Below, piece after piece: positions 34,694 to 42,792 of a stretch of DNA of 64,000 bases. The stretch spans positions 930,001 through 994,000 of the forward strand of contig CAWBYD010000003.1 of assembly GCA_963792915.1 (NCBI GenBank), given 5' to 3'. This DNA comes from Solirubrobacter sp963792915 (GTDB lineage Bacteria > Actinomycetota > Thermoleophilia > Solirubrobacterales > Solirubrobacteraceae). Numbering within the stretch: the first letter of the stretch is position 1; each line of letters begins with the position of its first letter. The notes beneath the pieces are model-generated. The model did no database searches, was not told where the DNA came from, and saw nothing but the letters and a program-made list of their open reading frames with translations. The position numbers and the translations under genes were made by a program.

Positions 34694-35716
34694 ATGCACG
34701 AGCACGTGCGCCGCAAGCGCCGCGAACGTGACGGTCAGGACGCAGGGGAGGCGCTCCCGCAGAGCGGCCTGCTCGCGCTCCAGCGCGCCGCCGGCAACCG
34801 CGCCGTGCAACGACTCGTCTACAACCCCACGAGCGGCAACGTCACGGGTCCGAACGAGTACGCCCGCCAGCAGATCCCGTGGGACAAGACGGCCGGCCGC
34901 CGCAAGCCCGGCGTGCCCACCAAGGACGATCCGACGCTGCTCGCGCTGAGCGAGAGCAAGACGATCCGCCAGCAGATCGCGACCGGGCTGAACGTCGAGT
35001 TCGTCAGCGGCCTGATGGAGAAGACCGCCGCGGAGCTCGAGGAGCGCGGCCCGCAGCTCGGCGACGAGGAGATCAGCGACCAGCTCGCCAAGGCGGCCGC
35101 CTCGCACAACCGCATGATCGTCCTCGGCACCAAGAAGATCAAAGCCGCCACGCTGGACGAGCGGGCGCCCTACGTGATGGTGCCGACGGACTACCTCCCG
35201 GAGGCCGACGACCTGCCCGGCGTGGGCGCCAACCTGCGCGCGACGATGACCGACGGCTCGGGGCGCAAGTACTGGGAGATCGTCTGCACGATGATCGCGG
35301 TCTATAAGCGCGACGGGATCGCGGGCGTGCGCACGCTGACCGGCAACCCCAAGCTCAAGGACGACATCGACTCGGCGGTCCAGGCGCTGCACGACTACTA
35401 CGTCGGCAAGGGCGTGCAGTACGACGACACCTCGACGCGCTTCACGGTCATGAACGAGCTGAAGTACAAGATGATCTTCAGCGGCAACGTGACGTGGAAC
35501 GAGGTCGGCCACCACGTCGCGCTGAAGGCGGGCGAGCGCTACATCTTCGACATCGAGGGCCACACCGTGATGGTCACGATCAAGCGCGACTACGGGCCCT
35601 ACGATCCCGAGCCCAAGGAGCTCAAGGACGTCTACGAGCCCGAGTCCGACCCCAAGAACTTCACCAAGGGCGCGGAGTTCGGCCGCAAGGTCGTCCACGT
35701 CTGGAAGGGCCCCTAG
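34694..35716 (+). CDS. Protein with an LQRAAGNRAV-type leader motif, possible eCIS cargo/effector
   Basis: The product is 340 residues. After a basic N-terminus, residues 25-42 read GLLALQRAAGNRAVQRLV. Similar LQR.AGN.AV leaders occur in DUF4157-type and other cargo proteins linked to extracellular contractile injection systems. The middle (70-220) is helical. The C-terminal 120 residues are strand-rich with NEVGHHVALKAGERYIFDIE, VTIKRDYGPYDPEP and no known toxin signature. No injection-system genes (sheath, tube, baseplate) are in the window, so any link is by motif alone. The function of the C-terminal domain is unknown. Confidence 0.55.
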   Translation: MHEHVRRKRRERDGQDAGEALPQSGLLALQRAAGNRAVQRLVYNPTSGNVTGPNEYARQQIPWDKTAGRRKPGVPTKDDPTLLALSESKTIRQQIATGLNVEFVSGLMEKTAAELEERGPQLGDEEISDQLAKAAASHNRMIVLGTKKIKAATLDERAPYVMVPTDYLPEADDLPGVGANLRATMTDGSGRKYWEIVCTMIAVYKRDGIAGVRTLTGNPKLKDDIDSAVQALHDYYVGKGVQYDDTSTRFTVMNELKYKMIFSGNVTWNEVGHHVALKAGERYIFDIEGHTVMVTIKRDYGPYDPEPKELKDVYEPESDPKNFTKGAEFGRKVVHVWKGP

Positions 35717-35737
35717 GCCGCGCTAGGGTGCCCGCTC

Positions 35738-36574
35738 ATGCGGGCAATCGACGTGCGCCATCAGGGGCGGGAGAAGGTCATCTGCTGCTGGGAGGTCGAC
35801 GGGGTGCTGATCGACCCCGGTCCCGGCATCACCGTGGACACGCTGCTCGAGGCGCTCGACGGGCTCGAGCCGCGGGCGCTGCTCCTGACCCACATCCACT
35901 TCGACCACGCGGGCGCCTCGGGTGCGCTGGTGCGCCGCTGGCCCGACCTTCCCGTGTACGTGCACGAGCGCGGCGCGCCGCACATGGCCGACCCGGCGCG
36001 GCTGGTCGCGTCCGCGGGCCGGCTCTACGGCGGTGAGGCGGGCCTGCTCGCGCTGTGGGGCGAGCTGGTCCCGGTGCCCGAGGCGAACCTGCGCGTGCTC
36101 AAGGGCGGCGAGCGCGACGTCGAGGGCGCGTTCCGCGTCGAGTACACGCCCGGCCACGCGTCCCACCACGTCGCCTACCTGCACGAGCCGACGCGGACCG
36201 CGTTCGTCGGCGACGTCGGCGGCGCCCGCATCCCGCCGCACCCGTTCACCGTCGCGCCCACGCCGCCGCCGGACATCGACGTCGCCGCCTGGGAGGCGTC
36301 GGTGGAGACGATCCGCGCCTGGCGGCCCGAGGCGCTGGGCATGACCCACTTCGGCACCGCCGAGGATGCCGGCGCGCAGCTCGACACCGTGGTGGCGGCG
36401 CTGCACGCGCAACGCGACCTCGCCGCCGCGGGCGACATGGACGCGTTCATGGCGGCGATGGACGAACGCATCCACGCCGGCTGCGCGGAGGATGCCGACG
36501 CGATGATCCAGGCGGTCCCGCTCGACCAGCTCTACATGGGGCTGGAACGCTGGCAGCGCAAGTTCGGCACATAG
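35738..36574 (+). CDS. Metallo-beta-lactamase-fold hydrolase
   Basis: The product is 278 residues with the metal-binding motif LLTHIHFDHAG (THxHxDH), YTPGHASHHVAYL and FVGDVGGARIPP as the third and fourth metal sites. It therefore binds two metal ions and should hydrolyse a thioester, lactone or phosphodiester. The C-terminal 60 residues are helical. Substrate unknown. Confidence 0.82.
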   Translation: MRAIDVRHQGREKVICCWEVDGVLIDPGPGITVDTLLEALDGLEPRALLLTHIHFDHAGASGALVRRWPDLPVYVHERGAPHMADPARLVASAGRLYGGEAGLLALWGELVPVPEANLRVLKGGERDVEGAFRVEYTPGHASHHVAYLHEPTRTAFVGDVGGARIPPHPFTVAPTPPPDIDVAAWEASVETIRAWRPEALGMTHFGTAEDAGAQLDTVVAALHAQRDLAAAGDMDAFMAAMDERIHAGCAEDADAMIQAVPLDQLYMGLERWQRKFGT

Positions 36575-36592
36575 CGGGCGCTGCGAGTCGAG

Positions 36593-36787
36593 TTGTCAGA
36601 CCAGGAGACCGAGAAGTCGACTCAGCGCCGCAACGTGCCGGTGACGCCCGTGCTGCGCACCGTGTGCGACCTCGCTACGAGGACGCCGAACGCACGCGGC
36701 AGCTCGGCGAGCGGGTCGTGCGCGTCGCGTGGCGCCAGGCGACGCTGCGCCCGCAGGCGACCGTGCGCTACCTGCGCGCTCGCTCAG
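36593..36787 (+). pseudogene. Decayed, internally deleted AbiEi/DUF559-like remnant
   Basis: Two fragments in different frames can be read. The first (QRRNVPVTPVLRTVCDLA) resembles the segment after the winged helix in AbiEi-like antitoxin and DUF559 proteins. The second, in the next frame from about 36671 (YEDAERTRQLGERVVRVAWRQ), resembles the end of a DUF559 Vsr-like nuclease domain. The section normally between them is missing, so the gene is fused across a deletion and shifted. There is no full reading frame and no start. It fills the 209-bp gap between the MBL gene and the convergent Ccr operon. Confidence 0.45.
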
Positions 36788-37107
36788 TCAGCGACCGGCT
36801 CGGCCTCCAGCGCGCCCTCGCTGATCAGGTCGGCCCAGGTATAGAGCAGCGGCACCTGGTACCAGCTCGAGTGGATCGTGCGCCACTCGTTGAAGTCCGG
36901 CCCGTACCAGAAGGACTCGAAGTCCTGCTTGGACTCGAACGTGGCCATCAGCAGGAACTTGTACTCGTCGTCGCGGTTGCGGTGGACGGAGTAGCGCGTC
37001 GCGCCGTAGCGCAGCGAGAGCGGCGCGATCTGCTTGATCGCCTCCGCGAACTGATCCCCCCTGAAGAGGGTTGCGTAGAACGGGATCTGGACTACTCCGG
37101 CTGCCAT
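36784..37107 (-). CDS. Small dimeric alpha/beta-barrel-like protein downstream of Ccr
   Basis: The product is 107 residues with a beta-alpha-beta pattern (TRYSVHRNRDDEYKFLLMAT, then FESFWYGPDFNEWR), which resembles NIPSNAP/Dabb-type dimeric barrels. It follows ccr with a single base between the stop and its ATG, so it is co-translated. Conserved aromatic residues suggest binding of a small aromatic or acyl compound, but no function is known. Confidence 0.55.
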   Translation of the reverse strand: MAAGVVQIPFYATLFRGDQFAEAIKQIAPLSLRYGATRYSVHRNRDDEYKFLLMATFESKQDFESFWYGPDFNEWRTIHSSWYQVPLLYTWADLISEGALEAEPVAD

Positions 37108-37108
37108 G

Positions 37109-38356
37109 TCAGGCCCCCACCTCCGCCCGGATCGCGCCCGGGCCGTCCGCTGTCTTGCCGAGCCCCTCCGAGGCCGCGCCGACCAGGATCGCGATCTTGC
37201 CGAGGTGCTGGTTCTCGTACATGAGCTGATGCGCCTCGGCGACCTGTTCGAAGCCGAGGGTCCTCCAGAGTACGGGACGGATCTTCCCGGCCTCGATCAG
37301 CTGGTTCGCGCGGTAGCACTCCCAGGCGTTGGCGAAGTGCGAGCCGATGATGCGCTTCTGGCGCATCCACAGGTAGCGGACGTCGAAATCGAGCGTGTGG
37401 CCGGACGTCGCGCCGCAGATCACGATCGTCCCGAACGGCTTGACGACGAGCACCGAGGTGGGGAAGGTGGCGCGGCCGACGTGCTCGAAGACGATGTCCG
37501 GCTCGCCGCCGAGCTTGGCGGCCACCGCCTTGCAGAAGCGGCGCGACTCCTTGAAGCGTGCCTTCTCCTCGTCGGGGGTCTCGTCGCCGCGCCGCATCAT
37601 GCCCGCGAACTCGCTGCGGTCGATGTAGTCCACGGCGCCCAGCGACTTGACCAGCTCGCCCTTCTCGGGCGAGGAGACGACGCCGACCGAGTCCGCGCCG
37701 GAGAGCCGGCAGAGCTGGTGCGCGAACACGCCCAGGCCGCCCGCGCCGCCCCAGATCAGCACGCGGTGGCCCTCCTGCAGGCGCGCCTGGTCGACGAGCA
37801 TGCGGTAGGCGGTGAAGAACGTCAGCCCGTAGGAGGCCGCCTCCTCCCAGGTCAGCGCCGGCGGCTTGGGCAGCAGCTGCTGGGCCTGCACCTTGCAGAA
37901 CTGCGCGAACGAGCCCCACGTCGTCTCGTAGCCCCAGATGCGCTGCGAGGGAGCGGCGAGCGGGTCCAGCCCGTGCACCTCGACGTCCTCCAGCGACGCC
38001 TGGTTGCAGTGCACGACGACCGCGTCGCCGGGCTTCCAGCGCGTCACGCCCTCGCCCACCTTCCAGACGATCCCGGACGCGTCCGAGCCGCCGATGTGGT
38101 GGTCCTCCTCGTGGTAGCGGAACACCGAGACCGGCTTGCCCAGCGCCGCCCACACGTTGTTGAAGTTCACGCCGGCCGCCATCACGCGCACGATCACCTC
38201 GAACGCGGCGGGCTCAGGGACCTCCATCTCCTCCAGCTGGAACGCGTCGGTGGGCGCTCCCTCCCGCTCGGCGCGAATCACCCACGCGGCCATGGAGGCC
38301 GGGAGCTCGCCGGGCTCGACCTCGAGCTGTGCGATCTGGCTGGTATCGACGGACAT
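37109..38356 (-). CDS. ccr: Crotonyl-CoA carboxylase/reductase
   Basis: The product is 415 residues. It is an MDR-fold enzyme with the Ccr-specific blocks GVNFNNVWAALGKPVSV, HHIGGSDASG, RIWGYETTWGSFAQF and IIGSHFANAWECYRA. Those blocks hold the Asn, Glu and His described as the CO2 pocket in Ecr enzymes. It reduces crotonyl-CoA with NADPH while fixing CO2, to (2S)-ethylmalonyl-CoA, the key step of the ethylmalonyl-CoA pathway or of polyketide extender-unit supply. The mutase gene nearby argues for the former. The 107-residue protein follows it without a gap. Confidence 0.92.
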   Translation of the reverse strand: MSVDTSQIAQLEVEPGELPASMAAWVIRAEREGAPTDAFQLEEMEVPEPAAFEVIVRVMAAGVNFNNVWAALGKPVSVFRYHEEDHHIGGSDASGIVWKVGEGVTRWKPGDAVVVHCNQASLEDVEVHGLDPLAAPSQRIWGYETTWGSFAQFCKVQAQQLLPKPPALTWEEAASYGLTFFTAYRMLVDQARLQEGHRVLIWGGAGGLGVFAHQLCRLSGADSVGVVSSPEKGELVKSLGAVDYIDRSEFAGMMRRGDETPDEEKARFKESRRFCKAVAAKLGGEPDIVFEHVGRATFPTSVLVVKPFGTIVICGATSGHTLDFDVRYLWMRQKRIIGSHFANAWECYRANQLIEAGKIRPVLWRTLGFEQVAEAHQLMYENQHLGKIAILVGAASEGLGKTADGPGAIRAEVGA

Positions 38357-38377
38357 ACACCTGACCCTACCGCCCGC

Positions 38378-39325
38378 TCAGAACCAATCGTCGCGCTTGA
38401 GCCAGAAGAGTGTGAGCAGGATCACCGTCGGCACCACGAGCCCGCCGACGCCGAACGTGAGGAAGGCGCCGCGGCTGTCGATGTGGTTGACCAGCCAGCC
38501 GAAGTTCTGGCCGAAGAAGCCCGTCACGAGCGTCCAGGCCAGGAACAGCGTGCCCGCGATCGTGACGCGCGTGGCGACCGCGTTCAGCCGGTCCGAGTTC
38601 GCGTTGAAGTACGTCGTGGTGAGCGCCATCAGGTCCTCGGTCTGGCGCTGCAGCTCGCCGGAGACCTGCACCAGGTGGTCGCCGACGTCGCGCAGGTAGG
38701 GCCGCGAGCCCTTCGACAGTCCGGTGAGCGAGAGGATCGCCTCGTTGCCGCTCAGGAACTGCTCGCGCTGCGCGCTGACCAGGCGCTGGAGGTTGTGGAC
38801 GTCCTGCTTGAGCCGGTAGATCGTGCCCAGGTGATCGCGCCGCGGGCGGCTCAGCAGCTCGGTCTCGACCGCGTCGATCTGCGTCTCGAGCGCGTCCAGG
38901 ACGGGGTAGAACGCATCGGTCAGCGCGTCGAGGACGCGATAGACGATGAACTCCTCCGGGCCCTTGCCCTCGGGCACCAGTGCGCCGTGCAGCTCGTCGA
39001 GTGCCATGCAGGGATCGCGCCGGATCGTGGCCACGAAGCCGCCCGAGACGTAGACGTGGACCTCCAGCGGCGTGGCCGGCCAGCCAGGGTCGCCGGTCGA
39101 CCGCGCGGTGAAGAACACGAGCAGGACGTAGTCGCCGTACTGGTCGAGCTTCGGCCGCTGCCGGAACTCGCGCGTGTCCTCGATCGCGACGGGATGGAGC
39201 CCGAGCAGCTTGCCCAGCTGCTCGAGCTCCTCGTCGCTCGGCAACCGGAGGTCGATCCAGAAGAACTCGTCACGCGAGCGCAGCCCGAGGATGCGCGCGG
39301 TGTCGACCTGGGTCAGGACCTCCAC
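38378..39325 (-). CDS. corA: CorA-family divalent metal transporter with GQN signature
   Basis: The product is 315 residues: an alpha/beta N-terminal funnel domain, a long stalk helix (YRLKQDVHNLQRLVSAQREQ onwards) and two C-terminal transmembrane helices. The pore signature at the end of helix one reads FFGQNFGWL, where classical CorA has YGMN. The C-terminal KRDDWF is basic, as expected. It should conduct Mg2+ or Co2+/Ni2+. The gene is a single unit between ccr and the MFS gene. Confidence 0.85.
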   Translation of the reverse strand: MEVLTQVDTARILGLRSRDEFFWIDLRLPSDEELEQLGKLLGLHPVAIEDTREFRQRPKLDQYGDYVLLVFFTARSTGDPGWPATPLEVHVYVSGGFVATIRRDPCMALDELHGALVPEGKGPEEFIVYRVLDALTDAFYPVLDALETQIDAVETELLSRPRRDHLGTIYRLKQDVHNLQRLVSAQREQFLSGNEAILSLTGLSKGSRPYLRDVGDHLVQVSGELQRQTEDLMALTTTYFNANSDRLNAVATRVTIAGTLFLAWTLVTGFFGQNFGWLVNHIDSRGAFLTFGVGGLVVPTVILLTLFWLKRDDWF

Positions 39326-39331
39326 GACGCG

Positions 39332-40873
39332 TCACACTAGCGCCGCCTCCGGCTCGGGCACCACGACCGGCTGCTCGGCCTCCGGCCGCCCCGGCGCGAT
39401 CATCAGCCAGGCGGCCAGCGCGGCCAGCGCGGTCGCGACCGCGGCGATCGTCAGGCCGGTGCCGAGCGCGTCGACGAACGCGCGCTCGCTCGCGCCGCGC
39501 ACGGCGGCGGAGGCGTTCGCCGTGTCGGCGCCCGACCCCAGCGCGTCGACGAGCCGCTCGCGCGCCGCCACCGGGAGCTTCGGCAGCGAGCGCGCGAGGT
39601 CGTGGCGGCCGACCGCGGCCACCAGCGCGCCCAGGGCGGCGACGCCGAACGTCCCGCCGACCATCCGCGTCATCGACAGCGTGCCGCTCGCGACGCCCGC
39701 CTTCGTGCGGTCCACGGCGTTCATCGCCGCGGTGCTCATCGGCGACATCGTGAAGCCCATACCGAGCCCGAGCAGGATGAACGGGACGACGAGGAAGCCG
39801 AAGCTCGTGTCGACCTGGATGCGCGACTGCCAGGCCAGCGACACCGTGACCAGGCTGAGCCCGATCACGAGCGGGACGCGTGGCCCGATGCGGTCGCTCA
39901 GGCGCCCGGCGAGCGGCCCGGCGACCATGATCACGACGGTCGAGGGCAGGAAGCGCACGCCGGTCTCGAGCGGCGAGAACCCGAGGATGTTCTGCATGTA
40001 GAGCGCCAGGAAGAAGAACACCGCGAACATCCCGAACGAGATCGCGAACGCGACCACGTTGGCGCCCAGGAACGAGCGCGAGCGGAAGAACGCGAAGTCC
40101 ACGATCGGCGCGGCGGAGCGGCGCTCGATCAGCACGAAGCCCACCAGCCCGACGACCGCGGCCACGAGCAGCGCGATGATGCCGGCCGAGCCCCAGCCCC
40201 ACGCGTTGCCCTCGACGAGCGCGAGCACGAGCGCGGTGAGGCCGATCGTCAGCGCGGCGATGCCCGGCACGTCGACCTGGCGCGACGCGGTCTCGTCGCG
40301 CGACTCGTGCGTGGCGAACAGCGTCACCGCGACCGCGACGGCGGCGACCGGGACGTTGAGGAAGAAGATCGCGCGCCACGTCACGTCCTCGGTCAGCCAG
40401 CCGCCGACCAGCGGGCCGGCGGCGAGCGCGATCGCCGAGACGCCCGCCCACGTGCCGATCGCGCGGCCGCGCTCGGCGGGCGGGAACGCGTTCGTGATGA
40501 TCGAGAGCGTGCCGGGCATCATCAGCGCCGCGCCGATGCCCTGCACCGCGCGGCTCGCGACGAGCCAGCCCTCGGACGGCGCGAGCCCGATCGTGGCGCT
40601 CGCGGCGGCGAAGATGACGACGCCGGTGAGGAACACGCGGCGGCGGCCGAAGATGTCGCCGAGGCGCCCGCCGGTGACGAGCAGGACGGCGAATGAGAGC
40701 GTATACGCGTTGATCGTCCACTCCAGGGCGGACAGCGACGCGTCGAACGAGCGCTGGATGGACGGCAGGGCCACGTTCGTGACCGTGTTGTCCAGCATGA
40801 CCATGAACAGCGCGAAGCACATGGCCGCGAGCGTCCACCAGCGGCGGTTCTCTTCTGAGAGCCGAAGTTTCAC
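39332..40873 (-). CDS. DHA2-type MFS drug exporter (14 TM)
   Basis: The product is 513 residues from a GTG overlapping the MarR stop (GTGA). MFS motifs are present: LDNTVTNVALPSI in helix 1 (motif D1), GRLGDIFGRRRVF (motif A) and the motif C-like GPLVGGWL. Fourteen helices fit the EmrB/QacA group, proton-coupled exporters of lipophilic compounds. Co-transcription with MarR suggests inducible resistance. Confidence 0.85.
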   Translation of the reverse strand: MKLRLSEENRRWWTLAAMCFALFMVMLDNTVTNVALPSIQRSFDASLSALEWTINAYTLSFAVLLVTGGRLGDIFGRRRVFLTGVVIFAAASATIGLAPSEGWLVASRAVQGIGAALMMPGTLSIITNAFPPAERGRAIGTWAGVSAIALAAGPLVGGWLTEDVTWRAIFFLNVPVAAVAVAVTLFATHESRDETASRQVDVPGIAALTIGLTALVLALVEGNAWGWGSAGIIALLVAAVVGLVGFVLIERRSAAPIVDFAFFRSRSFLGANVVAFAISFGMFAVFFFLALYMQNILGFSPLETGVRFLPSTVVIMVAGPLAGRLSDRIGPRVPLVIGLSLVTVSLAWQSRIQVDTSFGFLVVPFILLGLGMGFTMSPMSTAAMNAVDRTKAGVASGTLSMTRMVGGTFGVAALGALVAAVGRHDLARSLPKLPVAARERLVDALGSGADTANASAAVRGASERAFVDALGTGLTIAAVATALAALAAWLMIAPGRPEAEQPVVVPEPEAALV

Positions 40874-41319
40874 GGGGAGGTGATCCTTTCGACGATGGGG
40901 AGGAGGGCGGCGGCGAGGCCGTCCCGTTCCTCCGGCGTGAGCTCCGCCGCGAACAGTTCGAGCGTTCGCAGCCGCGCCTGCAGCACGCGCTCGACGACCT
41001 CCTTGCCGTCCGGTGTGAGCGCGATCAGCCGCGAGCGCCGGTCCTCGGCGCTCTCGCGACGCGCGACGTAGCCCCGCTGGATGAGCCCGTCGACCGCCCG
41101 GGAGGCGGCTGGGAGCGACAGGCCGAGGTGGCTCGCGATCTCCTTGACGGAGTGCTCGCGGCCGTCCTCGAGCAGGAACAGCAACTTCACCTGCGAGAAC
41201 GAGGCGTCGAGCTCGGCGACCATCTCGAACAGCTCGGCGGAGGAGCGCCGATTGAGGTGCGCCCAGAGGGGCGCGAGGAGTTCGGACAGCCGTTGCGCTG
41301 ACGCAACGTTTGCTTGCAT
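40870..41319 (-). CDS. MarR-family transcriptional regulator
   Basis: The product is 149 residues from ATG 41319. A winged helix is visible: SVKEIASHLGLSLPAASRAV and the wing RRESAEDRRSRLIALTPDG. Start choice: an upstream in-frame start at 41382 would run through the divergent promoter, so 41319 is preferred. It overlaps the MFS gene and presumably represses it. Inverted repeats at and inside its 5' end are candidate operator sites. Confidence 0.85.
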   Translation of the reverse strand: MQANVASAQRLSELLAPLWAHLNRRSSAELFEMVAELDASFSQVKLLFLLEDGREHSVKEIASHLGLSLPAASRAVDGLIQRGYVARRESAEDRRSRLIALTPDGKEVVERVLQARLRTLELFAAELTPEERDGLAAALLPIVERITSP

Positions 41320-41366
41320 GCACGCAAGTATTGCGCGGCTGTCAAGGGTGACTATCATCTTGCAAG
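41291..41366. promoter_or_regulatory. Cluster of three inverted repeats at the MarR/protease divergent promoter
   Basis: CGTTGCG-CTGA-CGCAACG (41291-41308) lies within the first MarR codons. CTTGC-N6-GCAAG (41313-41328) spans its start codon. CTTGCAAG (41359-41366) sits on the start of the protease gene. The last two share the CTTGC/GCAAG half site, so the same protein may bind both. This arrangement fits MarR autoregulation together with control of the divergent protease. Confidence 0.5.
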
Positions 41367-42313
41367 TGACTACCGTTCCCACTGACGCCGAGGCGCTGGA
41401 CGCCTACTCGCGCGTGGTGACCTCGGTCGCCGAGCGGCTGGGTCCGTCCGTCGCGAACCTGCGCATCACCCGCCGCGGCCGGCTGGCCGGCGCGGGCTCC
41501 GGCGTCGTGATCACGCCCGACGGGTTCCTGCTGACGTGCGCCCACGTGGTCGGCGCCTCGCGCGCGCGGGCGCGCGCCTCCTTCGTCGACGGCTCCGACG
41601 TCGAGGTGTCGGTCGTCGGCACCGACCCGCTGTCGGACCTCGCGCTGCTGCGCGCCGACTCCGCCCGCCTGCCCGCGGCCGAGCTCGGCGACGCCGCCGG
41701 CCTGCGCGTGGGCCAGCTCGTGGTGGCGATCGGCAACCCGCACGGCTACGCCGGCTCGGTCACCGCGGGCGTCGTCTCCGCGCTGGGCCGCTCGCTCCCG
41801 GCGCGCGACGGCAGCGCGACGCGCGTGATCGACGACGTGATCCAGACCGACGCGGCGCTGAACCCGGGCAACTCCGGCGGCGCGCTCGTGGACGGCCGCG
41901 GGACCGTGGTCGGGATCAACACCGCGGTGGCCGGCGTCGGCCTCGGCCTGGCCGTGCCGATCAACTCGACGACGCGCCGGATCGTCTCCGCGCTGATGCG
42001 CGACGGCCGCGTCCGCCGGGCCTGGATCGGCATCGCCGGCGGCGCCCGCCCGCTTCCGCCGCGGGTCGCCGCCACGCTCGGCCGTGACCGCGCCGTCGAG
42101 GTCGTCGAGGTGATCGAGGACTCGCCCGCCTCCCGTGCCGGGCTGCGGGCGGAGGACCTGATCGTGTCGGTGGACGCGCTCGACGTGCGCGGCGTCGACG
42201 ACCTGCAGCGGCTGCTCGACGCCGAGCGGATCGGCGCCGACGTGACGCTCGGGATCGTCCGCGGCGGCGTCGCGCGCGACGTCACCGTCCGGCCGGTGGA
42301 ACTAGGGCAGTAG
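41366..42313 (+). CDS. Trypsin-like serine protease with C-terminal PDZ domain (HtrA-like), no signal peptide
   Basis: The product is 315 residues from GTG 41366 (a TTG at 41360 would add two residues). A chymotrypsin-fold domain has catalytic His60 (LTCAHVV), Asp91 (PLSDLAL) and Ser170 (NPGNSGGAL). A PDZ domain occupies about 215-310 (SPASRAGLRAEDLIVSVD). There is no signal peptide or transmembrane helix, unlike DegP/HtrA relatives, so it seems cytoplasmic. The role may be protein quality control or proteolysis of a specific partner. The last 12 bases overlap the end of a lipoprotein gene. Confidence 0.83.
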   Translation: MTTVPTDAEALDAYSRVVTSVAERLGPSVANLRITRRGRLAGAGSGVVITPDGFLLTCAHVVGASRARARASFVDGSDVEVSVVGTDPLSDLALLRADSARLPAAELGDAAGLRVGQLVVAIGNPHGYAGSVTAGVVSALGRSLPARDGSATRVIDDVIQTDAALNPGNSGGALVDGRGTVVGINTAVAGVGLGLAVPINSTTRRIVSALMRDGRVRRAWIGIAGGARPLPPRVAATLGRDRAVEVVEVIEDSPASRAGLRAEDLIVSVDALDVRGVDDLQRLLDAERIGADVTLGIVRGGVARDVTVRPVELGQ

Positions 42314-42721
42314 GAGGTCGTCCTGCGCCGACTTGCGGCGCGGCCCGACGAGCACGGGCGCGCCGCGCACGCGGCGGTCGGCGACGTGGACCAGGTAGTG
42401 CCCCTCGCGGGCGTCGATCGTCAGCCGGCCGGTGGCGTGGTCGGCGATCAGCGGGCTCTCCGCGCGCCGTCCGGCGAGCTTCCCGCCGAGCTCTTCGGTC
42501 TCGAACGTGACGCGCTGGGGGCGGCCGGACTGATTGGAGATCACGAGCGAGATCTGGCCGGCGCCGACGGCGCCGGGCGAGATCTCGATCGAGTCGGCGT
42601 GGATCGCGCCGGTGAGCGTGACCGGCACCGGCGGCCGGTTGTGGTTCACGCGCGTGGAGCCGCCGCCGCACCCGGCCGCGAGGCACATCACGCCGGCGAG
42701 GGCAGCGCGCCGCATTGCCAC
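42302..42721 (-). CDS. Small cupredoxin-like lipoprotein
   Basis: The product is 139 residues; an ATG two codons in is an alternative start. A signal with lipobox LAAGC is followed by a seven-strand-like domain (PVPVTLTGAIHADSIEISPG, then ISLVISNQSGRPQRVTF). Copper ligands are not evident, so a copper role is not claimed. Anchored in the membrane outer face by family logic. Confidence 0.6.
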   Translation of the reverse strand: MAMRRAALAGVMCLAAGCGGGSTRVNHNRPPVPVTLTGAIHADSIEISPGAVGAGQISLVISNQSGRPQRVTFETEELGGKLAGRRAESPLIADHATGRLTIDAREGHYLVHVADRRVRGAPVLVGPRRKSAQDDLLLP

Positions 42722-42792
42722 GGGACGCTACCGCGCGCAGGCGGGGCCCGCGCCGCAAGACTCGTTGCACCGTCCGACCCCGGGCGGATGCT

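Noticed and set aside
36593..36844. A real 83-codon gene in the gap before the Ccr operon
   Set aside because: The frame loses its family likeness halfway, the matching second half lies in another frame, and its 3' end runs into the minus-strand gene. It is better read as a remnant.
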